From positions 1 through 64,000 of the forward strand of contig CBFDDH010000009.1 in the NCBI GenBank assembly GCA_965603515.1: 64,000 nucleotides of DNA. The letters run 5' to 3'. A model generated the notes under the pieces. The model had not been told where the DNA came from. It ran no database searches and saw only the letters and a list, made by a program, of their open reading frames with translations. This document shows, in pieces, positions 34,518 to 43,262 of the stretch (the stretch's first letter is position 1; each line of letters opens with the position of its first letter). The DNA comes from JAUVZL01 sp965603515. GTDB lineage: Bacteria > Hydrothermota > Tepidihabitantia > SM23-42. Both the position numbers and the translations under genes were made by a program.

Positions 34518-35971
34518 ATTCATATATAAGCTCTAAATGCAAAGTACGAAATCCTAAATCCCGTTTTTCAGATTTGAAAAACGAGGATCCTCGTTTTACG
34601 GGACAAATTCAAAACATCAAATTCAAATCTTCTGAACATTTACACCCCTACCTCCCTCCCCCTCAAGGAGGAGGACTTCGACGTGAGCTCAGTCGAACGA
34701 TTAAGAAGGGGTATTTTGAGCATTCGGGCTTAGGGCTTGTGCAAATTGCAGCATTGTTTCTCTTACTGTTCGCATTCAACGATCTTGCTCTTGGTCAGGA
34801 TATCTATCTCCGTCTTACTGATTATGGGGGCGGCAAGACTAACCTCGTAATTGAACCCTTCACCACCGCAGAGATATCCTACGGATTATTGACCAAAGTG
34901 AGGAATGTCGAAATTGTTATTGCTAAGGATCTTGAATATTCCCTTTATTTCGATGTCTTTACTGATACTACAGCACTCAGCGATTCTAATAATCAAGGGA
35001 TTCTCCTGAAAGGTAAAGCAGATATGACGCAGCTTTCCATTATCTGCGAGGATTTTGCATCGCATGAGGTGATCTTCGAACAAGACTACCCACTCAGTGA
35101 TGCACTGCGTAAAATTGCCCATGAAATTTCCGATGATATTATCGAGTATGTTATCGGTGAAAAAGGTATCGCCTCAACCAAGATAGTATTTTCCTATCGG
35201 ACTGGTAGCAACAAAGAACTAGCAATAGTCGATTATGATGGTTTCAATTTCACACCGCTCACCAAAAACGGTCGCTTTAACCTTTTCCCAGCTTGGGCTC
35301 CAGATAGTAGAAGGATACTTTTTTCAACCCACACAAAAAACAGTCTATGCATTTACCTGTTCGATTTAGTTAAAAAAGAAATCAAAATCATATCTTCATT
35401 TAAGGGGTTAAATTTTGCTCCGTGCTGGTCGCCCGATGCTTCGAAAATATGTCTGAGTTTAACAAAAGACGGTAATGCTGAAATATACATCCTGGACTTA
35501 GCTACAAAGAAACTAAATCGGCTTACTTATAACTGGGCGATTGATACATCACCTACCTTCTCACCAAATAGCCGGGAAATTGCCTTTGTATCAGATCGAA
35601 CCGGCAATCCTCAAGTCTATGTGATGGACATTCATGGTGGCAACCTGAGACGGCTTACGTTCCACGGTGACTATAATACCTCACCAGCATGGTCACCGCG
35701 CGGCGACATCATCGCCTATGTTTCCAGGGAAAACAATCATTCACAACAAGTATACGTTACTGACCCTTATGATTTTTCACCCGTCCGTTTAACTTATGAC
35801 GGGAACAATGAAGAACCGTCTTGGTCACCTGACGGCTTACACATTGTTTTTACATCAAACCGTACCGGCGTATATGAACTATATACAATGAACTGGGATG
35901 GTTCCCGGGAACACAAGCTAACTGACGGCGTGACAGCTAATGCTCCAGACTGGTCCCCGGTTATCGAATAA
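34514..35971 (+). CDS. tolB: TolB beta-propeller protein, 5' end altered by a repeat
   Basis: The TolB core is clear: an N-terminal domain (LVIEPFTTAEISYGLLTKV) and WD40-like TolB repeats (FNLFPAWAPDSRRILFSTH; GLNFAPCWSPDASKICLSL; APDWSPVIE). The GTG at 34514 overlaps the tolA stop (GTGA), but codons 6-75 translate an intergenic-type repeat and contain no signal sequence. The natural signal-like segment (IAALFLLLFAFNDLALGQ) starts at about codon 77, just after an in-frame GTG at 34739. Starting there gives 410 aa, close to normal TolB length. Which start is used is unresolved. Confidence 0.88.
   Translation: MNSYISSKCKVRNPKSRFSDLKNEDPRFTGQIQNIKFKSSEHLHPYLPPPQGGGLRRELSRTIKKGYFEHSGLGLVQIAALFLLLFAFNDLALGQDIYLRLTDYGGGKTNLVIEPFTTAEISYGLLTKVRNVEIVIAKDLEYSLYFDVFTDTTALSDSNNQGILLKGKADMTQLSIICEDFASHEVIFEQDYPLSDALRKIAHEISDDIIEYVIGEKGIASTKIVFSYRTGSNKELAIVDYDGFNFTPLTKNGRFNLFPAWAPDSRRILFSTHTKNSLCIYLFDLVKKEIKIISSFKGLNFAPCWSPDASKICLSLTKDGNAEIYILDLATKKLNRLTYNWAIDTSPTFSPNSREIAFVSDRTGNPQVYVMDIHGGNLRRLTFHGDYNTSPAWSPRGDIIAYVSRENNHSQQVYVTDPYDFSPVRLTYDGNNEEPSWSPDGLHIVFTSNRTGVYELYTMNWDGSREHKLTDGVTANAPDWSPVIE
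34530..34735. repeat. In-frame repeat at the tolB 5' end
   Basis: 34545-34565 (AAGTACGAAATCCTAAATCC) belongs to the same family as the inverted copy at 38318-38464. 34650-34680 adds a CCTCCCTCCCCCTCAAGGAGG motif of the kind seen near 26620. There is no stop in the tolB frame across 220 bp. Confidence 0.6.
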
Positions 35972-36183
35972 CTGAGGTTAAATCTTGATAGGCTGATCGA
36001 GAATGTCGAAACTTCTTGGAGTAGAGCCTTTAGGCTCGCCCCGTTAAATAAAGGTATAGAAAACTGTTTTTGGTATACTGGAATCAGTATTTAAACGGGG
36101 CTCGTTAATCCGATTGATATCTCGACAATTTTTGACGGGGCTAAAGCCCCTACTCCTAATTCTTGGCCAGTCTGTTAACCCCA
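35972..36183. repeat. Palindromic intergenic repeat between convergent genes
   Basis: Outer arms GGAGTAG (36018-36024) and CTACTCC pair around two self-hairpins (AGCC-TTTA-GGCT and GGGGC-TAAA-GCCCC) and a CCCCGTTAAAT/ATTTAAACGGGG pair. It may terminate both tolB and the transglutaminase-like gene. No gene is seen. Confidence 0.65.
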
Positions 36184-37389
36184 TTACTTAATTATTTCAC
36201 ATTCATCTGAGAGCCGTTTCATCTTGCTACCCCAATATGTATCGCCAACATAAGCAGGATCAAGTATGTAGTATTTATCACCGATATATACAGCATCTTG
36301 TCCCTTCAAAATGTCCTCAGCTGTCCTGGTCTTTGGTTTCAACCCGATCGCCAGATGATTTGGCCAATTGATAAAAACCATATCTGCACTGTCATAGCCA
36401 AGTACTGCATCAAGCAAACAGTACAGAAAAATACTCCGTCCATCACAGTCATTATGTCCTTCGATCAATTGATGGGTGATACTCTTGATAGATTTTTTAT
36501 TATCGTAAATAAAAATGCTTTCTGACTGGCTGAGTTTAAAAAGAAAATTGACTTGATCATATTCACCAAAATCCTCAACAAAATATTTCAAATCATCGAT
36601 CAAACCCATATTATTGAATTCGTAAACCCCCGATGCAACAGTACCGAAAAGACTGGCTGGTAGATTCATGGTATATTCAGCCTGTCCATAAGGTATTACA
36701 GCCGTAATATGATACTTTTTATTTTTATAAAACCACACTAATCGTTTTTCATGAATAGAACCGCAAAATACTGGAAGGCTGTTGACCAAGGGAACTGGTT
36801 TCAGATCCACCTCAGAACTCTTAAGGCACTGATACGTTGAAGCAGGGTTATCACTCTTCAACTCACCCACGGGTGTTTTGTAGTCAAACTCCTTTAAGAA
36901 ATAGCTCTTCCCATCTTTTTCAACCCAGTTACCTTTTCTTACCTGCCAATCTCCAGTGAGGTTTATACCCAGGTAATAATCATTTTCATTAAAAAAGACC
37001 TGAAAATCCCACCCCTTTTTCTGCATGATGGCACACGTAGCGACCACTGAACTCATCAAATTGGTGCTATTATTTGCAATCATATCCCGCAGCAAGAAAC
37101 ATTCATCACTATCTTCTTGGTCCATAGCTCTGAAATATTCAATGAAATAAAGCATCATCGCAAAAGGATTCCCGCTGATCCCCAACTCGTCAAACAGACT
37201 ATTCCATGTTGTCAATAAAGAATCTGATATCTGCATATATGACCGATCAAAACACTCGTTTGTTTGATCTAATTTATCTGATATCAAAGCAAGCGTTAAC
37301 CCATCATAGTTCAACCCGGTTGTACTCACCAAGATATACGAAAACCCGGCGATGATAACAAATAGACTGATCCCGAGGAATTTCTTCAT
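36184..37389 (-). CDS. Transglutaminase-like cysteine-protease-fold protein
   Basis: 401 aa with one N-terminal membrane segment (FLGISLFVIIAGFSYILVS). The C-terminal third has a transglutaminase-like triad: Cys315 in EGHNDCDGRS, His345 in NWPNHLAIGL and Asp377 in YYILDPAYVGD. The middle (about 130-260) has no recognised domain. Bacterial members are mostly envelope peptidases or murein-related enzymes; the substrate is not predictable. It is transcribed on the minus strand downstream of the V-ATPase genes, separated by a small ATAGCG/CGCTAT palindrome (37429-37444). Confidence 0.65.
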   Translation of the reverse strand: MKKFLGISLFVIIAGFSYILVSTTGLNYDGLTLALISDKLDQTNECFDRSYMQISDSLLTTWNSLFDELGISGNPFAMMLYFIEYFRAMDQEDSDECFLLRDMIANNSTNLMSSVVATCAIMQKKGWDFQVFFNENDYYLGINLTGDWQVRKGNWVEKDGKSYFLKEFDYKTPVGELKSDNPASTYQCLKSSEVDLKPVPLVNSLPVFCGSIHEKRLVWFYKNKKYHITAVIPYGQAEYTMNLPASLFGTVASGVYEFNNMGLIDDLKYFVEDFGEYDQVNFLFKLSQSESIFIYDNKKSIKSITHQLIEGHNDCDGRSIFLYCLLDAVLGYDSADMVFINWPNHLAIGLKPKTRTAEDILKGQDAVYIGDKYYILDPAYVGDTYWGSKMKRLSDECEIIK

Positions 37390-37457
37390 GAAATCAGATC
37401 ATGGTTGTGTAACATAAAGATATTTCTATAGCGCAGCCGCTATGCTTTCAATCCGGT

Positions 37458-37688
37458 TTACGCGTCCTTTGACCCTAAAGTCCCGATCTTTGTTTCCAAT
37501 TCATCTATCTTTGATCTCAATTTCTCCTTTTCAGCTTTGGATATCTTTACGCGTACACGGACCAGGAGAAAAATTACAACTAGGATTAAAATGACCTGAG
37601 GGATAATAATAATAAGCCAATCCTTTACTAAACCAAAGATCAGGGTAAGGAAAGCTAAAATCAAAACACTGACTAAACCTTCGATCAT
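37458..37688 (-). CDS. Small membrane protein at the V-ATPase operon end
   Basis: 76 aa. Two hydrophobic helices (VSVLILAFLTLIFGLV; LIIIIPQVILILVVIFLLV) are followed by a basic, charged coiled coil (KISKAEKEKLRSKIDELETK). Its start overlaps the stop of the D subunit gene by 4 nt, so it is translated with the ATPase. It resembles no standard V-ATPase subunit; an assembly or stator role is possible but unsupported. Confidence 0.6.
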   Translation of the reverse strand: MIEGLVSVLILAFLTLIFGLVKDWLIIIIPQVILILVVIFLLVRVRVKISKAEKEKLRSKIDELETKIGTLGSKDA

Positions 37689-38317
37689 GATACCTCCCTG
37701 TTTCCTCTCACTATCTCTTTGACTCTCATCAGGCGCGTTAAATCACCTCGCTCCATTTCTGACATTTTCAGCTTAATGAACTTGATCGTCTCGTCAATGG
37801 AAGGTATGAGAATATACTCTAATGCATTAACTCTTCTACGGGTTTTCTCGATTTCTGCGGCAAGAAGTTCCAGGGTTTTTTCGAGCTCAGCAAGTTCAAG
37901 TAACCTCGAAATGAGCTGGTCGATCTTCAGAAGGGCAAGATCCAAATCACCTGATGTGGTCATGAAACTATAACCAATCAAGCCACCTGATACCGTTTGT
38001 TCAAACTTGGGGATTTTTAAATTGAGAACACGCTCTGTGGTATAGACAACATCAATGACTTTGGTTGTTGCCAGAAGCGCTTCGTCAATAGCTTTGGGAG
38101 ACTGCTTGCTTGAAGCAAAGTAGAAATAACCAAAGGCCCTTTTCAACTCCTGTTCAATCTTCAAGCGGGAATCCCGAATTTTTCCAATGAGCTTAAGTAT
38201 CCTGCGCATCAATTCATCTTGTTTGTCCTTGAGCAATTTGTGACCGCGTCGGGCAACCACACTACGCCGCTTCAAACGCAGCAACTGCATCCTGGTCGGT
38301 GGAATATCCAGTTTCAT
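37685..38317 (-). CDS. atpD: V-type ATP synthase subunit D
   Basis: 210 aa, standard. It is the central-rotor coiled-coil subunit. It begins KLDIPPTRMQLLRLKRRSV and carries GHKLLKDKQDELMRRIL and the C-terminal helix RRVNALEYILIPSIDETIKF. The ATG at 38317 has no Shine-Dalgarno because a repeat lies directly upstream; an AAAGGTG-N5-GTGAAA sequence (38479-38462) 150 bp upstream in the same frame may be the original start. Confidence 0.94.
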   Translation of the reverse strand: MKLDIPPTRMQLLRLKRRSVVARRGHKLLKDKQDELMRRILKLIGKIRDSRLKIEQELKRAFGYFYFASSKQSPKAIDEALLATTKVIDVVYTTERVLNLKIPKFEQTVSGGLIGYSFMTTSGDLDLALLKIDQLISRLLELAELEKTLELLAAEIEKTRRRVNALEYILIPSIDETIKFIKLKMSEMERGDLTRLMRVKEIVRGNREVS

Positions 38318-38464
38318 AATATCTAAATCCTAATATCTAAATCCTAAATAATTTTCAATTCCAAAACACGAATATCTAAACTGAACTCTTGAATTTTGAT
38401 CATTGTAATTTCGGGCTTGTTTAGAATTTCGTATTTCGTGCTTAGAATTTATAGCATCGTATTT
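38318..38464. repeat. Intergenic-type repeat inserted before atpD
   Basis: A/T-rich repeated units of CTAAATCCTAATAT and TAGAATTTCGTATTTCGTG type, related to 34545-34565 inverted. Read on the minus strand it encodes NSKHEIRNSKQ-like residues ending in a single TAG (38330-38332) in the same frame as atpD. Confidence 0.65.
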
Positions 38465-38501
38465 CACTGTGTCACCTTTAGGGATTGAAGCTCTGAATTC
38501 A

Positions 38502-39878
38502 TCATTCTGCTTTATCATAGTATCTCTCCAGGTATTCATCCCTTATTCTCTTCATTTCAACCCGCGGCACCATACGGAGTAGTTCCCAACCAAGATCCAG
38601 AGTTTGCTCGATCGTTCTATCCTCATCTTCGTTTTGAGAGATATAACGCTCTTCAAACTGGTTTGAGAATTTAAGAAAGATCTTGTCCAGATCAGACAGA
38701 GCTGCTTCACCCAATATCACAGATAGTTCAGCAGCTTCTTTACCTCGTGCATAACAAGCGATCAATTGATTGAATAAATCAGCATGATCTTCACGCGTTT
38801 TACCTTTACCAATACCCTTATCTTTCAGACGCGATAATGATTGCTGCACGTCGATCGGCGGTGTAATCTTTTTTCGATAAAGCGACCTTGAAAGAATTAT
38901 CTGACCCTCAGTTATGTAACCGGTCAAATCCGGTATCGGGTGGGTCTTATCGTCTTCTGGCATTGTAAGAATAGGTATTAATGTAATCGAACCTTTTTTT
39001 CCTTTTATTCTACCTGAACGTTCATAGATACTCGCTAAGTCAGTATACAGATACCCAGGATAGCCACGCCGTCCTGGAATTTCCTTGCGCGCAGCAGATA
39101 TTTCCCGTAGGGCTTCAGCATAATTAGTCATATCAGACAGAATAACCAAGATATGCAGACCTTTTTCAAAAGCAAGATACTCAGCAACTGTGAAGGCAAC
39201 ACGAGGGGTGGAAACACGTTCAATTGCCGGATCATCAGCCAGGTTCAAGAAAAGCACGACTCTTTCCAATGCCCCTGATTTAGTGAAATCTTGAATGAAG
39301 AAATTCGCTTCTTCAAAAGTGATACCCATTGCACCAAAGACAATCGCGAATTCCCCCGTACCACCAAGCACTTTTGACTGCCGCACGATCTGAGCGGCAA
39401 CTCGGTTGTGGGGCAAGCCAGAACCTGAAAAGATCGGCAGTTTTTGACCCCTTACCAGAGTATTGATACCATCGATTGAAGAAATACCGGTCTGAATAAA
39501 TTCATTTGGATAATTTCGGGCTGTCGGATTGATCGGCGCACCATTTACGTCAAACATTGCCTCAGGAATGATCTCAGGACCATCATCTTTCACTCTACCC
39601 AGACCGTCAAAGACCCTGCCCAGCATATCAGATGATACACCAATGTGTAGTGTCCGGCCGAGAAATCTAACATGACAATCCTGCACATCAATACCTGCAG
39701 ATCCTTCAAAAATTTGAACCAAGGCTCTATCTTTATCTACCTCTAAAACCTTGCCGCGCTTCTTCTCACCGGTTCGTGTGTAAATCTCAACCAGTTCTTC
39801 ATATTTTGCACCTTCAACGCCCTCAACAAACAATAGTGGACCCGCTACCTCAATAATGCTGCTGTATTCCTTGATCAT
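38502..39878 (-). CDS. atpB: V-type ATP synthase subunit B
   Basis: 458 aa, standard non-catalytic nucleotide-binding subunit. SGSGLPHN replaces a true P-loop. GAMGITFEEANFF, EYLAFEKGLHILVILSDMTN and RRGYPGYLYTDLASIYERSG are family hallmarks. It overlaps the A gene by 4 nt (ATGA). Confidence 0.96.
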   Translation of the reverse strand: MIKEYSSIIEVAGPLLFVEGVEGAKYEELVEIYTRTGEKKRGKVLEVDKDRALVQIFEGSAGIDVQDCHVRFLGRTLHIGVSSDMLGRVFDGLGRVKDDGPEIIPEAMFDVNGAPINPTARNYPNEFIQTGISSIDGINTLVRGQKLPIFSGSGLPHNRVAAQIVRQSKVLGGTGEFAIVFGAMGITFEEANFFIQDFTKSGALERVVLFLNLADDPAIERVSTPRVAFTVAEYLAFEKGLHILVILSDMTNYAEALREISAARKEIPGRRGYPGYLYTDLASIYERSGRIKGKKGSITLIPILTMPEDDKTHPIPDLTGYITEGQIILSRSLYRKKITPPIDVQQSLSRLKDKGIGKGKTREDHADLFNQLIACYARGKEAAELSVILGEAALSDLDKIFLKFSNQFEERYISQNEDEDRTIEQTLDLGWELLRMVPRVEMKRIRDEYLERYYDKAE

Positions 39879-41758
39879 TTCTTCCTCCTGGATCTGCGAA
39901 TTTTCTTCACTGGCTTTTTTTCAACCTCCTTACCAGATTCTTCCTTCCCAGTTGTGCTTTCCTTTTCTTTTTTCTTAACTGGAGTATCATCGACAACGTC
40001 GCTGTCAATGTTTAGAAGTTTCTGAAATTCTTTGGTTATCTCATCCTGTAACTTATCGATACTTGAAAGCTCTAATTCCGACAAATATCTCATGCGCGAT
40101 ATTTTCTCTCGAATTTTCATTTTAGCGATGTCATTAAATGCAACACCTCGCGATAACGCTTCTTTTGCTTTGTTGTAGTTACTCAAACACACCGCAAGCA
40201 TTTTGTATTGTTTATCAAGAGAAGAATAAGTATCAACTTCGTGGAAGGCATTTTGATGTAAGAAATCTTCACGAAGAGACCTTGCGCCTTCAAGGATCAA
40301 GCGGTCTTCTGGGGATAAAGCATCAACTCCGATGAGCCTTACGATCTCCTGGAGTTCAGCTTCCTGTTCTAAAAGACGCATTGCTTCTTTTGATAAATCT
40401 GTAAAATCCTTTGCGATAACTGTATTTAATTCCTCACTGACGTCGTCAATATAAAGAGAATAAGAATTCAGCCACGAAATTGCCGGGAAATGACGTTGAT
40501 ATGCCAATCTATCCTCAAGACCCCAGAAAACCTTCACAACACGGAGTGTCGCCTGAACAACCGGATCAGACAAATCTCCACCCGGTGGAGATACTGCACC
40601 AATCACACTCAGAGCACCTTCTCGGCTTGGTTTACCGACCACATCAATCCTACCTGCTCTTTCATAGAAGGAACTCACTTTGGCGCTAAGATAAGCAGGG
40701 TACCCCTCTTCTCCTGGCATCTCTTCTAATCTACCGGATATCTCTCTCATCGCCTCAGCCCAACGCGATGTCGAATCAGCCATAACCGCTACTGAATACC
40801 CCATATCCCGGAAATACTCAGCTATCGTAATGCCTGTATAAACTGATGCTTCTCGCGCCGCGACCGGCATATTCGATGTATTGGCGATCAGTACGGTTCG
40901 TTTCATCAGTGATTCACCAGACCTGGGATCCTTGAGCGCAGGAAATTCCATAAGCACGTCAGTCATTTCATTACCGCGTTCACCACAGCCGATGTAAACG
41001 ATTATCTCAGCATCTGCCCATTTGGCTAACTGATGCTGAATGACCGTCTTGCCAGTTCCAAAAGGACCAGGACAGCAAGCCGTACCACCCTTGGCAATTG
41101 GAAAAAACATATCGATCACCCGCTGCCCAGTTGAAAGTATGAGGGATGGAGCAAGCCGTTTCTTATAGGGACGCGGTAAACGCACTGGCCAACGTTGCAT
41201 CAATGTAAGTTGAACAATCCCGTCTTTGGTCTCAACTTCACATACCGTATCAGTTACTAAATATTCACCTTGTTTAATGTTCTTTATCTTGCCCTCAATA
41301 TCATGTGGAACCATAATTTTGTGCGAAATAAGTACTGTCTCCTGTACTTCACCTATAATATCACCACCGCACACTTTATCATCTTTCTTAACGAGTGGCT
41401 TGAACGCCCATTTTACATCGCGTTCCAATGAAGGAACCTCAATACCACGAGCAATTCTATCACCAGTTTGATCTCTGATAATATCTAAAGGCCGCTGAAT
41501 ACCATCGAAAATTGATTCAATAAGTCCAGGACCGAGCTCAACAATAAGGGGCTCATCAGTTATGTAAACCGGCTCACCTGGACCAATGCCAGATGTTTCT
41601 TCATATACCTGAATTGAGGCGGTGTCAGCAGAAAGTCCGATTATTTCACCGACCAAACGCTCTTCACTCACGCGAACCACATCATACATCTTACTGCCTT
41701 TCATTCCTTTCGCAACAACAAGTGGCCCTGACACTTTAGTAATTTCACCTTTCCTCAT
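39875..41758 (-). CDS. atpA: V-type ATP synthase subunit A
   Basis: 627 aa, the catalytic subunit. The P-loop is GPFGTGKT, with VYIGCGERGNEM, ADSTSRWAEAMREISGRLEE and the family-specific non-homologous insert (about 110-190). The last ~40 residues (from VKKKEKESTTGKEESGKE) form an added basic low-complexity tail ending IRRSRRKK, not usual in the family. It couples ATP hydrolysis/synthesis to ion flow through the membrane sector. Confidence 0.96.
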   Translation of the reverse strand: MRKGEITKVSGPLVVAKGMKGSKMYDVVRVSEERLVGEIIGLSADTASIQVYEETSGIGPGEPVYITDEPLIVELGPGLIESIFDGIQRPLDIIRDQTGDRIARGIEVPSLERDVKWAFKPLVKKDDKVCGGDIIGEVQETVLISHKIMVPHDIEGKIKNIKQGEYLVTDTVCEVETKDGIVQLTLMQRWPVRLPRPYKKRLAPSLILSTGQRVIDMFFPIAKGGTACCPGPFGTGKTVIQHQLAKWADAEIIVYIGCGERGNEMTDVLMEFPALKDPRSGESLMKRTVLIANTSNMPVAAREASVYTGITIAEYFRDMGYSVAVMADSTSRWAEAMREISGRLEEMPGEEGYPAYLSAKVSSFYERAGRIDVVGKPSREGALSVIGAVSPPGGDLSDPVVQATLRVVKVFWGLEDRLAYQRHFPAISWLNSYSLYIDDVSEELNTVIAKDFTDLSKEAMRLLEQEAELQEIVRLIGVDALSPEDRLILEGARSLREDFLHQNAFHEVDTYSSLDKQYKMLAVCLSNYNKAKEALSRGVAFNDIAKMKIREKISRMRYLSELELSSIDKLQDEITKEFQKLLNIDSDVVDDTPVKKKEKESTTGKEESGKEVEKKPVKKIRRSRRKK

Positions 41759-42081
41759 TATTTGTCCTCCAAGAAAACATCAGCTCCAACAGCTTTTTTA
41801 ATCACACCTCTTATCCTTTCAATAGCAAGTTTTGTCTTACCCCTTCCAGTTGGGATGGGGATCAAACAAGGGACAGTTTGATTACGGTATTTCATCAAAA
41901 TAGCATCCAATTCATCAATAAACTCTTCAGTAAAAAATATGATCTTAAAGCCTTGAGCAACAAGATCTTCAATAACCTGGGCGCCCTCACCTTCTTCAAT
42001 ATAGACAACATGCGCTCCAGTTGCCAGAAATGGCATTATTGTTTCTCTTTGCCCAACTATGGCCATTGCTTTACCAGACAC
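41758..42081 (-). CDS. atpF: V-type ATP synthase subunit F
   Basis: 107 aa, Rossmann-like stalk subunit: AMAIVGQRETIMPFLATGAH, then IEDLVAQGFKIIFFTEEF and VPCLIPIPTGRG. Its stop and the A start share one base (TAATG). It overlaps the C subunit end by 11 nt. Confidence 0.9.
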   Translation of the reverse strand: MSGKAMAIVGQRETIMPFLATGAHVVYIEEGEGAQVIEDLVAQGFKIIFFTEEFIDELDAILMKYRNQTVPCLIPIPTGRGKTKLAIERIRGVIKKAVGADVFLEDK

Positions 42082-42985
42082 CAGCGATACTCTCCTTCAA
42101 ATCATCGATCGGGACCTCATTCAACTTACCCCAATAGACTTGCCGTAGTTTCTTTGTTTCTGCGAGCTTAAACTGGTAATACGTAAATAATGGCTCGACA
42201 CCAAAAGTCATCCTACGGGCAGCGAGCAAAAATTGCAACCTGATCTCCTCACATATCCTTTCCAATCTTAGAAAAGAATTCCTCTGTTTGATATATGCTC
42301 CCCCTTTATCTAATAATGATGCATAAGGTGTGGTAAAGAAATTTTTACCGAGTACATCATATTCACTCGTTAAATTATCGACAAATCTCTCTCGACCAAT
42401 AGTGCCGTATTCTATAAATACCTGATTAAATATTTCGTGCGTGTTTTCAAAGTGCCGTGCTCTGAAAAAACTACGGATATTCTCAAGATCGAAAGAGATT
42501 CGAAAATAGCCTTTGAAAAACGGCATTGTCTGGGCAGTTTTGTATAGATATTTGCATAAGATTTTGTCGAGATTTGTTGAAAGTATAAAGGGATCTTTGC
42601 TCACAGCAAATCTTTCAATTTCTCCAATAGTCTCAGGCCAGTCTTCGATTTCCGCGCCGGGCTGCGCATAGAGTAAAGAATCACTACCCTCTTTCAATTT
42701 CACCTTCATATTATGAATCTGCTGAGGCCAGTCAATATACTGCTGGATCTCACTGTGCTGGCAGTATTTTCTGAACAAATCCCCAACCCTATCCTCCTCC
42801 AAATCAAAACCTGCGGTAATATCTTCATGCCCAATATAAGGTGAATCTGATAGTATTGTCGCAAAATTGCTAAACGTACTGGCGATGAGTCGGTCAAAAT
42901 GACCTTTCGTCAGTAACCGAGCCTCACGTGCGCGTATAATACCATTTACATATGCATACCTTGTATCGTCGGTTCCTCTTATCAT
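42071..42985 (-). CDS. atpC: V-type ATP synthase subunit C
   Basis: 304 aa, the socket (V0 d-like) subunit. It begins with TRYAYVNGIIRAREARLLTK and is helical throughout with three repeated helical units. It overlaps the upstream 92-aa gene by 4 nt (ATGA). Confidence 0.87.
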   Translation of the reverse strand: MIRGTDDTRYAYVNGIIRAREARLLTKGHFDRLIASTFSNFATILSDSPYIGHEDITAGFDLEEDRVGDLFRKYCQHSEIQQYIDWPQQIHNMKVKLKEGSDSLLYAQPGAEIEDWPETIGEIERFAVSKDPFILSTNLDKILCKYLYKTAQTMPFFKGYFRISFDLENIRSFFRARHFENTHEIFNQVFIEYGTIGRERFVDNLTSEYDVLGKNFFTTPYASLLDKGGAYIKQRNSFLRLERICEEIRLQFLLAARRMTFGVEPLFTYYQFKLAETKKLRQVYWGKLNEVPIDDLKESIAGVW

Positions 42986-43260
42986 CGTGATTCAGTTATC
43001 TTTATTATTTCGCCCGCTTCATTGAGGGTCACGGTCAAAATCCGGTCAATCTCTATCTCATCAACAGTTGTCACTTTCCTTTCGAACTTCAATCGAAAGA
43101 CCTTTTTCAATATCTTCGGTGTACCGAGTGACAGTTTCTTGTAGATTGCACTCTGCGGCTTGACTTTCCTTTCCAATATTTTCGGGTCAATCCCTTTAAA
43201 CTCTGGAAATTTTTTAAAAATCATCCTTTTTATTCTATTGACTGTTTTCCTATTGATCAT
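42982..43260 (-). CDS. Small basic protein between peptidase and V-ATPase subunit C
   Basis: 92 aa, strongly basic in the first two thirds (KTVNRIKRMIFKKFPEFKG; KILKKVFRLKFERKV), followed by an acidic beta-like end (EIEIDRILTVTLNEAGEIIK). No family is recognised. It lies 2 nt after the caspase-fold peptidase and overlaps subunit C by 4 nt, so it is tightly coupled to both. It occupies the position where subunit E is often found but does not look like E. It could be a peptidase partner or an assembly factor. Confidence 0.6.
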   Translation of the reverse strand: MINRKTVNRIKRMIFKKFPEFKGIDPKILERKVKPQSAIYKKLSLGTPKILKKVFRLKFERKVTTVDEIEIDRILTVTLNEAGEIIKITESR

Positions 43261-43262
43261 TC

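Noticed and set aside
37429..37444. ATAGCG-CAGC-CGCTAT palindrome as a V-ATPase terminator
   Set aside because: The stem is only 6 bp and no T-run follows on either strand, so a terminator call is not supported.
38330..38539. 69-codon open frame between atpB and atpD
   Set aside because: It begins inside atpB and translates a repeat; kept only as a repeat feature.
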